Assembly (NCBI GenBank): GCA_001972305.1
Contig: BDDD01000047.1
Location: 406,607 to 470,606 of the forward strand
Source of the DNA: Cephalotus follicularis
Lineage: Eukaryota; Streptophyta; Magnoliopsida; Oxalidales; Cephalotaceae
Reading direction: 5' to 3'
Length of the DNA stretch: 64,000 nt
The position numbers and the translations under genes are program-made. The number at the start of each line of letters is the position of its first letter. The first letter of the stretch is position 1. The notes beneath the pieces are model-generated. The model ran no database searches, was not told the DNA's origin, and saw only the letters and a program-made list of their open reading frames with translations. Shown one piece after another: positions 41,519 through 50,624 of this stretch.

Positions 41519-42700
41519 ATGGAAAACAGAGGAAGGCATGCCCGATGGGGTGGAAGGAATGCTCCTGCCCTTGCTCCTGCTACTGTTCCAGTTGATGATG
41601 AACCAGCTCCTGGTAATGCTTTTCCATAGTATGATCCTAATACTCCACCAGCGGGTGCTGACCCTGAGGTTTGGAGACAGTTGTGTGCCACCATGGCACA
41701 GATGCATACTCTGATGGGACGCCAATAGGCTAGAGGTGAATGTAGACCAAGGAGGGAAGACATGTTGAGCCGCTTCTTAAAGTTGCAGCCTCCAGCATTT
41801 GTAGGACTCCCTGATCCTACCCTTGCTGAGTCTTGGCTAACCCATCTGGAGAAGATCTTTGAGGTCATGGGATGTGATGATGAACAGAAATTGGTATTAG
41901 CAGTGTATATGCTCCAAGGAGAAGCAGAGCACTGGTGGGCTATGGTTAATACAAATTGGACAATGAATGGTACAGTCCGCTCTTGGGATGCCTTCAAAAT
42001 AGAATTCTATGCAAGGTACTACCCTCAGGTAGAGATAGACAGAAGAGAGATTGAATTTGCTATCTTGGTACAAGGGAGCATGATAGTTGCTGAGTATGAG
42101 GCGAGGTTCACGCAGCTAGTTAGATCCACCCCGTACTTAGTGGAAAGCCAAGAGCGTAGAGAAAAGAAGTTCCTTCGGGGACTGAGATTGGATTTGAGTA
42201 GGCAACTGACCCCATTCGGGTTGACCTCCATATCGGATATTTCTTCCCGAGCTATGAAGCTTGAGGATATTGCAGCTGAGGATAAACATATGAGAAATAT
42301 AGCCCGTACCAGGCCTACTCCTTCTTCTTGGCAGGGTGGTAGTGACAGTGGTAGTGCTAAATCGTAGAAGACTTATAGTAGCCCCTCACCTGGTTCTCAG
42401 GGTAGCAATCAGGATAGCGGGAATCCGTCCCGTTCTCAGAGGAGAGGCAAATCGAGGAACGCACGCCGAGGAGACGGATCTTCAGTACCTAGCCAGGGTA
42501 CACCCTCCAGACTTTCTGGGAGCGGTAATCAGAGTGCTACGGGTCCTTGTGTGCATTGTCAGAAGACCAACCATACTTGTGAGAATTGTAGATGTTTCTT
42601 GGGACATTGTTTGGTTTGTGGTGGTTCCGACCACATTGCTAGAGATTGTCCGCGTAGTTTTCATCCTAGAGGATTTGATCAGACACAGCGGGCGCTGCCT
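41519..42700 (+). pseudogene. gag of element K
   Basis: The ATG at 41519 starts MENRGRHARWGGRNAP. Two TAG stops follow near 41630 and 41727. The long frame 41762-42367 holds the capsid: AESWLTHLEKIFEVMG, LQGEAEHWWAM, FYARYYPQVEIDRREIEF and VAEYEARFTQLVR. A TAG at 42365 ends it. After a shift, the zinc knuckle part at about 42541-42655 reads CVHCQKTNHTCENC and CLVCGGSDHIARDCP. Gag forms the particle; this copy cannot make a complete one. Confidence 0.85.
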
Positions 42701-42769
42701 CCACCAGGACCAACAGCTAGTGTATCATCTTCTTCCTGTAGGGCTTCGTAGTCCAGGGGGAAGCAGCCT

Positions 42770-43185
42770 ATGAGTTTTGCTTCGACAGTTCAGGCTAGAT
42801 TGTTTGCTATGGAACCGAGTACTGCAGCAGGATCAGATGTTATGATTGGAGGTACCATTCGACTCTTTCAGCTTCCAGCACGGGTTCTTATTGATCCGGG
42901 TTCATCCCGTTCATTTATTGCATTGCATTTTGTCTCCCATATTGGTTTGAGGCCTATGTACCTTCCTTTCTTGATGGAGATATCCACACCTCTCGGTGAG
43001 TAAGCGACCACCGATCGAGTGTGTAGAGATTGTATTGTTGAGATTGATGATCGTTGCTTGTTAGTCGATCTTATTGTTTTACCGATGGATTGCCTAGATG
43101 TTATTATTGGCATGGATTGGTTGTCTGCTAGCTTTGCTCAGTTGGATTGTCATCAGAAAGTAGTGGTTTTCAGTCCTCCGGGATG
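42770..43185 (+). pseudogene. Aspartic protease of K
   Basis: The first part (42770-43003) has LPARVLIDPGSSRSFIA, with D-P-G at the active site. D-P-G occurs in some gypsy proteases, so I do not call it dead from this alone. A stop at 43001 ends the frame. The second part, in the same frame, has DCLDVIIGMDWLSASFAQLD, the C-terminal hallmark. Confidence 0.8.
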
Positions 43186-43294
43186 ACCACCTTTTCGGTT
43201 TCTTGGCACCTTAGAGCCATTGTTTGTTCTGATGATTTCGGCTTTGCATGCGGACAGATTGTTATGACATGGATGCCAGGGGTTTCTGGCACAT

Positions 43295-44215
43295 GTGCTC
43301 GATACAGACAGATGGCGGCCGAAACTGGAGGATATTCCAGTGGTTTGCGAGTTCGGAGATGTTTTTCCTCGGGATTTGACGTCATTGCCGCCAGATAGAG
43401 AGATAGAGTTTGTGATTGATTTAATACCAGGAACTGCACCGATTTCTAGAGCACCGTACCGAATGGCACCGATAGAATTGAAAGAGTTGAAGATACAATT
43501 ATAGAATCTTCTGGACAAAGGATTTATAAGACCTAGTGCTTCACCCTGGGGAGTACCTGTTCCTTTTGTCAAGAAGAAAGATGGATCGCTCCGTATGTGT
43601 ATTGACTACCGACAGCTCAATAAAGTTACAGTGAAGAATAAGTACCCTCTACCGCACATTGATGAGCTGTTTGATCAGCTTAGAGGAGCGACAGTGTTTT
43701 CTAAGCTCGACTTGAGATCGGGCTACCCCCAGTTGAAAGTCAGACTGGAGGATATTCCGAAGACAGCTTTCAGATCGAGATATGATCATTATGAGTGCTT
43801 AGTTATGCCTTTTGTTGTGACTAATGCTCCTGCGGCTTTCATGGACCTGATGAACCGAGTGTTCAGACAGTATTTGGATTAGTTCATTGTAGTGCTCATT
43901 GACAACCTCTTGGTCTATTCCAGGACCGATGAGGAGCATGCCCAGAACCTCTACATTGTATTACAAACTTTGAGGGATCATCGATTGTATGCCAAATTTG
44001 ACAAGTGCGGGTTTTGGTTATTGGAGGTTGCTTTTCTAGGGCATATTGTTTCTGGTAACAGTTTATCAGTGGATCCATCGAAAGTAGAGGCAGTGAAAGA
44101 TTGGAAACGACCGACGAATGCTTCCGAAGTTCGCAGCTTCTCGGGTTTAGTAGGGTATTATTGTTGGTTTGTTGAGGGATTTTCCCATATTTCTACACCG
44201 TTGACCAGATTGACA
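43295..44215 (+). pseudogene. Reverse transcriptase of K, active site changed
   Basis: The N-terminal part (43295-43504) has VFPRDLTSLPPDREIEFV and APYRMAPIELKELKIQL, then TAG at 43502. Then [35 protein letters not shown] and [20 protein letters not shown], and TAG at 43880. The catalytic motif reads LIDNLLVYS where A, B and M have FIDD: the second aspartate is asparagine. The connection (WRPTN-like, [14 protein letters not shown]) follows to a TAG at 44216. Confidence 0.88.
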
Positions 44216-44218
44216 TAG

Positions 44219-44740
44219 AAGAACGCTGCCTTTGTATGGGATAGTGATTGTGAAAGAAGTTTTCAAGAGTTGAGAGACCGATTGATTTCCGCTCATGTCC
44301 TAACCTTGCCAGATGGGAACGAAGACTTTGTTGTATACACCGATGCTTCTGGGAAGGGGCTTGGTTGTGTTCTTATGCAATACATCAAAGTGATTGCATA
44401 TGCATCAAGGAAGATCAAACCACATGGAGAAAACTATCCATTGCATGACCTGGAGTTGGCGGCCATCATCTTTGCTCTTGGAAAATGGCGCCACTACCTC
44501 TATGGGACCAAGTTTACGGTTTTTACTGATCATAAGAGTTTGAGATATCTCTTTTCATAGAAGGAATTGAACATGAGATAGAGAAGGTGGTTTGAGCTTC
44601 TTAATGATTGTGATTGTGACATTGAATATCATCCTCGAAAAGCCAATGTCGTTGCAGATGCATTGAGTCGCAAACTATCTTGTATGACTCTTTCCTATAT
44701 ACAGGTGCAACCTGCATTACTTGACCGGATTAGAGATGCA
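44219..44740 (+). pseudogene. RNase H of K
   Basis: It reads [53 protein letters not shown] and [13 protein letters not shown], so the acidic residues are kept. TAG stops lie at 44558 and 44579. ADALSRKLS marks the end at about 44660-44680. A TAG at 44741 opens the linker to integrase. Confidence 0.85.
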
Positions 44741-44746
44741 TAGATA

Positions 44747-45895
44747 GTGGATATTGAATTACAGAAAGTGGCTACTACTTTTGATGAAGGATTGAAACCC
44801 GATTTCTCTCTATCTACAGATGGGTTATTGAGTTACTGGAACAGAATTTGCATTCCAGCCGATAGCGAGTTGAAGGAAGAGCTTCTTTCTCAAGATTATA
44901 AATCTCATCTCTCTGCTCATCCAGGGAGTAAGAAGATGTATCGTGACCTAAAACTTAGCTATTGGTGGACTGGCATGAAGAGAGAAATCGCAGAGTTTGT
45001 ATCGAGATGTCTCACTTGTTAGCAAGTTAAGGCAGAGCACCAAAGACCGGCAGGCTTGCTTTAGCCTTTGCTCATTCCTGAGTTGAAATGGGAGCACATT
45101 ACCATGGATTTCGTGTCTGGGTTGCCTATGACTCGTGACAGACATGATGGTATATGGGTTGTGGTCGATCGGATGAATTATTCTAGAGAAAAGTTGTCCA
45201 AATTGTTGATGAAGGAGATTGTTAAAGCACACGGAGCTCCTGTCAGCATTGTTTCAGATCGAGACTCTCGATTCACTTCAGGGTTTTGGAGGAAGTTACA
45301 GGTAGCTATGGGTATAGAATTGAGTTTCAGCACTGCTTTTCATCCCCAAACAGATGGTTTGTCCGAAAGGACCATTCAGACTTTGGAGGACATGCCTCGA
45401 ACATGCGTTCTCAACTTTGGAGGTAGTTGGGATGACTACTTACATTTGATTGAGTTCTCGTATAACAATAGTTATCACGAGAGCATACAGATGGCTCCTT
45501 ATGAATCCCTATATGGTAGGAAGTGCCGATCGCCAGTTTGTTGGGATAAGGCCGGTGAAAAGGGTATTTTGGGGCCAGAGATTGTACAGTTTACTGCAGA
45601 CAAAGTGAAATTGATTAGAGACCAATTGATTATTGCATATAGTAGACAGAAAAGCTATGCTGATGTTCATCGCAGAGGCTTAGAGTTTCGTGTTGGTGAC
45701 CATGTTTTCCTCAAAGTGTCGCCCACTAAAGGAGTCATGAGATTCGGGAATAAAGGCAAGCTTTCTCCTCGTTTTATTGGACCTTTCGAGGTATTGGATC
45801 GGATTGGCCGACTTGCTTATAGGCTTGCCTTACCTCCAGCATTGTCGGGAGTGCATGATGTGTTCCATGTTTCTCAGTTGAGAAGATATGTTTGA
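44747..45895 (+). pseudogene. Integrase of K
   Basis: The zinc-binding part reads SHLSAHPGSKKMYRDLKLSY and CLTC (TAG at 45020 where M has CQQV). Another TAG lies near 45062. The core, 45068-45895 in one frame of 275 codons, has ITMDFVSGLP, IVSDRDSRFTSGFW and QTDGLSERTIQTLED. The C-terminal part has RKCRSPVCWDKAGE, VGDHVFLKVSPTKGVMRFG and LSGVHDVFHVSQLRRYV. One segment near 45175 (MNYSREKLSKLLMKEI) is shorter than in M, with a small deletion. Confidence 0.88.
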
Positions 45896-46111
45896 GATCC
45901 TTCACACATCATTGAGTATGGTAAGATTCATTTGGAACCTGACTTATCGTTTACAGAGACTCCTATATAGGTTGTTGACCAACAGATCAGAATATTGAGG
46001 AACAAGACCATCCCTTTGGTCAGTGTTCTTTGGCAGTATCATGGTTCAATGGAGCGCACCTGGGACCGTGAGGACGATATGAGAGAGACATATCCTTTCC
46101 TATTTGATTGA
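45896..46111 (+). pseudogene. Chromodomain-like tail of K integrase
   Basis: After a TGA at 45893 the same frame goes on with DPSHIIEY, a TAG near 45967, then QQIRILRNKTIPLVSVLW, MERTWDREDDMRE and TYPFLFD before TGA at 46109-46111. It aligns with the tails of A and M. Confidence 0.8.
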
Positions 46112-46151
46112 TTGATCGATTGACCGATGAATCTGGGGACTAGATTCTTTT

Positions 46152-46164
46152 AAGGAAGGGAGAA
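46152..46164 (+). other. Polypurine tract of K
   Basis: AAGGAAGGGAGAA directly before TGTGACGGCCTG, the 3' LTR start. Confidence 0.85.
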
Positions 46165-47920
46165 TGTGACGGCCTGAATTCCCTTTTGTACTGTTCATGC
46201 ATACATCATACCGTATTGTACCATATTGGACCGTACTATATTGTATTGAATTGAGGTATTCTTATACCTATCGACTTTGTTTTGGTTATGCATGTATAGT
46301 CGGGATTTTGGGCTGAGTTTCAGAGAGTTGACTGAATCAACTATTTAAGTCAATTCCTTGTCATTTCTCTCATTTCTCACCATTGATCCTCCTCTCTCTA
46401 TCCTTGTCCCTTTCTCTATAGCTGAGCAGTCTCCATCTTCCACCTTTGCAGCCCCGGATTGTATCTCCATCGACAAGGACAGCGATTGCAAGTTGTGGAT
46501 TGGTGATTGAACGACATAGCAGCGGTTTGAGTAATTGGAAGGTCAACTTTTGAAGCTTCAGTGATAGGTAGGACTTCTTACTTGAATTGCCTGCCTCTTG
46601 TATTGATTGAATGATTGATTGTACTGATTGAATGATTGATTGAATGATTGAACTGAGTGAATTGGGGTTTTTAGGGTTTATATCAAACCCTTGACCTAGT
46701 TGTTGATTAAAGCATTGAAATTGAATTTGAAGTTGAAAACAGTTTTAATGATTGTAATGATCGATTGATTGCTTGAGTCATGAGTGTTGTTGTGAGTCTA
46801 AGTCGGTAAAATGGACGCACGTTTCCATCCTTCCATTAGACACCACCACTTATCGGCCTTGCTTCGACGTTGTATTGATACATTGATCGATTGCTTGAGT
46901 CATGAGTGTTGTTGTGAGTCTAAGTCACAACGATGGACGCACGTTCCCATTTCTCCATTAGACACCACCACTTATTGACTTTACTTAATGTTGTATTGAC
47001 TCGATTGAATGATTGATTGTGTTGTATGGATCCTATAGAGAGACCTTGTGGTTTACGTTGGCATGTTAGGTTGACTTTGTCCACCTATTCCGTCGACCGT
47101 TTCTTTTATTGTATTGTCTTGCTGACGAGCATGATTGATTGATGATTGACGCTCGCTGAGGGCCGTAGCTCCCTAACGGCATCAGTAGCTCCCTCAGTTG
47201 TAGCTCATCGAGATTGTATTGGCCCAGCCATAGGCTGGAAGATCTATGCGTTCCAGACCTGATCAGTCTGAGAACCATAGATAGATCTCCCACCCTTTTC
47301 GAAGGACTACCTTCCGTGTGATTGATCACTGCTAACTAATTGACATTGAATTGACACCGGTCGCACGCTCTATAGGATATTGATTGATTGATTGGGTGTT
47401 TCATACACCACCATTGAGTGGCTGCCATTAATTGATTATTATAGATCCTATCCGTATGCTCTGTTATGGGCCATTGTCCTACGGGTAGTCTGATCGCCAA
47501 TTGTACATGTACATTTTCCCTGTGATGCATTGATATTGTACACTGCACATTGATATTGTATAGATTGTCACCGATATTGCACATTGTACATGCATACATG
47601 CTGCATGGGGTTTCTGCTTAACCAGTGTGGCTGACCCCATCCTTCGGGATGGGGCTGTGTTGTACCTTTGTGTGCGGCATAGGTAGGGCAGCAGGTAGCA
47701 GTGGACAGAAGGACTGAAGACCCGTTTATCGTACGACTGCTTGGGCATCGCAGAGCTGATTGAGACATTGTAGTGAAAGGATTGATTGGATAATGTATTG
47801 TAAAAGACTGGTATTGTAAAGGATTTGTATTGTATGGATGGATTTGTATTGTATCTTCCGCAAATGTTATGTATTGCAAAGTTTTAAGTTTTTCAGTATT
47901 TTTATGTAAACGACTACTTG
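46165..47920 (+). repeat. 3' LTR of element K, cluster block absent, end missing
   Basis: It follows the 5' LTR closely until about 46727, skips the equivalent of 39510-40072, and follows it again until about 47920. The last ~90 bases (equivalent to about 41250-41336) are absent: L sequence starts instead. The end is approximate because similarity fades over 20 bases. Confidence 0.85.
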
Positions 47921-49868
47921 GAAAAACCAGAAAACAAAAACACAAGGAAAACAAAAAGAAAACATAGAGAAACAGAAGAGGAAGCATCATATTTCTCCAT
48001 TTTTGAACCAGTACAAAAGCTTGGGAGCTTGGAACGTGGAGTTGTACCTGGTTAGAGCTGCTGGGCCGGATTTGGAGCTGTTGACAAGCTCGAAAACTAC
48101 TGGTCAGTGGCCTTAAAGAGGTGGACTTTGATTCATAACTTGGAATCTAAGGTAGGGATTTTATAAACTTAATTTTGAGTTCAATAATGGTAGATGATCA
48201 TTCGATAAGATGCATGAAGATTGTGATTTTGTAGACTGTACAATGATGATTGTTTACCATGTATAGATAATATGCTATGCATATGGTGTTTTGAAATGAC
48301 ATTGGATTGAATTGCATGTATTGCATGCTTGATTCTACTGGTTTTTAGGATGAGTTGGAGAAGACGATGTTTCTGGTCTTCTCTAACCGTCGATGCTTAA
48401 AGGATAAGCGTCGACACTTTTAACTATTATACGTTATAAACGTTGATGCTTAGGGAAACCGTCAACGCCTTTGTTCATTGTGCATGGAATCGGACGCGTG
48501 AAACGTTGACGTTTAAGGTTCCTACCTTAAAGCGTCGACGCTATCGAGTAAAGTGCTGATGCTCAAGGATCCTTGCCTTGAAGCGTCGACGTCGAGAGAC
48601 AAATTGTTGATGCTTAAAACTTTTGCTTAAAGAGTTGAAGCTAAGGATTAAAGTGTCGACACTTAAAAGACACAAGCGTCAACGCCAAGGGTAAAACGGC
48701 GATGCTTAAGTGACTGGTTTGAAAGTTGATACTGAGACAGTACACGTTGATGCCAAAAGACCCCTGTTTGCATTTTGAGTATATGTTTGCTTGCATATTG
48801 TTATGGATTGAATTATTGATTGGATTGTTATTGACTTTTAAAATGCTTCACCATTTTGGAAAATGCATACATGATTTTAAAGAAATCATTATTTTACATG
48901 AACTATTATATTTCAAAGGACTGAGTATTATTTTCAAGGATTGGATTTATATTTTGAATAAATGTAAGTATTCAAGTATTTTATAACTTATAAATTACTT
49001 GAAACGGATTGATTTTTTTATTGATTGTTAGATTGTGATTGGGATTGTTGTCGTATTAGTCGCGTGGCGGAGCTTACCATTGACGGCTAATGGCAGGTTT
49101 GGGCTCTAGGTGCCAGGAGAATTCTAGGGACACCCATATTGATTACTTAGGCACCGTGCAAGTAACATGGATTGTTGACCTGCTTCAAGTCGGCTGGAGA
49201 TAGGGCTGGAGTAGGAGTAGGAGTACGACGTCGGGCCCAAGAGATGGCGACGCTCTTCGTACGGATGGATTGATTGATTGGTCCTTTGTGACATGACTGG
49301 TGGATTGTGTTGATGTAACCACTTGGCATGGTTGCTCATATATCGGCCCATATTCACGGTGCATTCATTACATGGTATTTATTATAGTTGACCCCAAAAT
49401 ACTTTTATATCTTTCCTACTTAGCCAGTGGATTCGGCTAACCCTATCAATTTCATATTGATGCAGTGGGATTGATATGGACAAGCGTGGCGAAGAATAAA
49501 GTTGTAATAATGTTAACTGATGGAATCGTATTTCCTTTTGGAGATTGTTAAATTGTTATCAATGGATTAATGTTATCGTAATTGATGGATTTCTGTATTG
49601 ATTGGATAATGTTTTGATCACGCTCCGTTTGAGGGCAATTAACGATGGAATATTTGTATTATGGTTGGACAATTAGTAACATGTAATATGGGATGCATGT
49701 TACGTATTTTAATTCGGCTTATGTTTGAATGCTTCCATAAGATATTAATTGATTTTGAAAAGTTTTAATTTTTCTTCGTTTCCAAGAAGCTGAATATATA
49801 TAAATATATGTTAATTGCCACGACCTCTGGATGTTATATTACATGTTGTGAGAACATGGTGGACAACA
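47921..49868 (+). repeat. 5' LTR of L, start missing
   Basis: It aligns with G from about 25080 to 27084: CTTAAAGAGGTGGACTTTG, the cluster, GCGTGGCGGAG (49063) and GTTAATTGCC near the end. It ends GGTGGACAACA right before a PBS. U3 is missing, removed together with the end of the K LTR. Confidence 0.75.
48388..48752. repeat. AAGCGTCGACGCTTAAGG-type cluster in the LTR of L
   Basis: About sixteen copies, for example at 48391, 48408, 48437, 48460, 48505, 48533, 48550, 48582, 48605, 48655, 48678 and 48697. It sits where G has its second cluster, but the arms are GCG...CGCTTAAGG rather than GAC...GTCTTTGG. Confidence 0.88.
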
Positions 49869-49869
49869 G

Positions 49870-49880
49870 TGGTATCAAAG
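49870..49880 (+). other. Decayed primer-binding site of L
   Basis: TGGTATCAAAG, one change from the TGGTATCAGAG seen in B, C, K and M. Confidence 0.65.
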
Positions 49881-50129
49881 TATATATGAATATTATATGC
49901 TTAGCTTGGATGAGTTCCTTGGAAATTAACTCTTTTTTCCTTGAGATGACTAATCACATCTTCCTTATAAGAAAAACGAAATGGATGGAAGGAGGAGGTG
50001 GGGAAGAGCTCTTGTGGTCGATCAAAATATTCCCCAGGAAGCAAATAACGGGGAAGCTACCGATATGAACGTTCCTGAGGTAGCAAATGAAAGAAGATAT
50101 CCGATGGATCATATTGCTGATTATTTCCA

Positions 50130-50620
50130 GAGTAGATGGCTGCTAATGCGGCTGACATGGAGTAGATGCATTGATTGTACGCACAGGCTCAGCCATGACA
50201 CATGGTTCCTGACCATGGTGCGCGGCCTAACAGAATTCAATTTGGGAGAGATATGGAGAGATTTATGAGGTAGAACCCTCCTACCTTCAGGGGAGAGCTT
50301 GATGCTGCTATTGCAGAGAGCTGGTTGCATGATCTAGAGAATATCTTTGATGTTATGGATTGTATTGAGGACCAGAAGTTAAAGTTTGTTGTTTACCATT
50401 TATGGGGTGAGGCCACTCACTGGTGGGAGATGGTCAGGGAAAAATGGGAGTCTAGGAGGCTTGATAGTACTTGGGATAGGTTCTAGGAAGAAATCTTAGA
50501 GACTTATGTGCCACGTGTTGAGCGTGAGCGTAGGGAGACGGAGTTCTTGGAATTGCATCAAGGTGAGATGACAGTGCCAAAACTAGGCCAAGTTCATGAA
50601 GTTAGCCAAACATTCAACCT
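50130..50620 (+). pseudogene. gag of L, cut by M
   Basis: In a frame broken by stops the capsid can be read: FRGELDAAIAESWLHDLENI, FDVMDCIEDQKLKFVVYHL, WGEATHWWEMVREKW, then a stop in DRF and, at 50508-50620, PRVERERRETEFLELHQGEM. It aligns with K gag. The last residues before M, VHEVSQTFN, are in a region where K has VAEYEARFTQL. Confidence 0.75.
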
Positions 50621-50624
50621 ATCT

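Larger units (their letters stand above)
38948..47920 (+). mobile_element. Element K: nearly complete Tekay/Del-type retrotransposon
   Basis: The order is 5' LTR (38948-41336), PBS, gag, protease, reverse transcriptase, RNase H, integrase, chromodomain-like tail, polypurine tract and 3' LTR (46165 to about 47920, end missing). The flank CCCAG before 38948 would be the TSD; its partner has been lost with the LTR end. Most of its stop codons are TAG at places where A or M has glutamine. The two LTRs differ by a block of about 550 bp that holds the GTCGAC cluster. Confidence 0.9.
47921..50624 (+). mobile_element. Element L: Tekay-type fragment with LTR, PBS and partial gag
   Basis: It comprises an LTR without its first several hundred bases, a PBS-like site, a leader and the first half of gag, cut at 50624 by M. 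The remainder should lie beyond the window. The LTR is of the same kind as G. Confidence 0.75.

Noticed and set aside
41449..41997. A 182-codon minus-strand frame
   Set aside because: It is antisense to K gag, which has clear capsid motifs on the plus strand.
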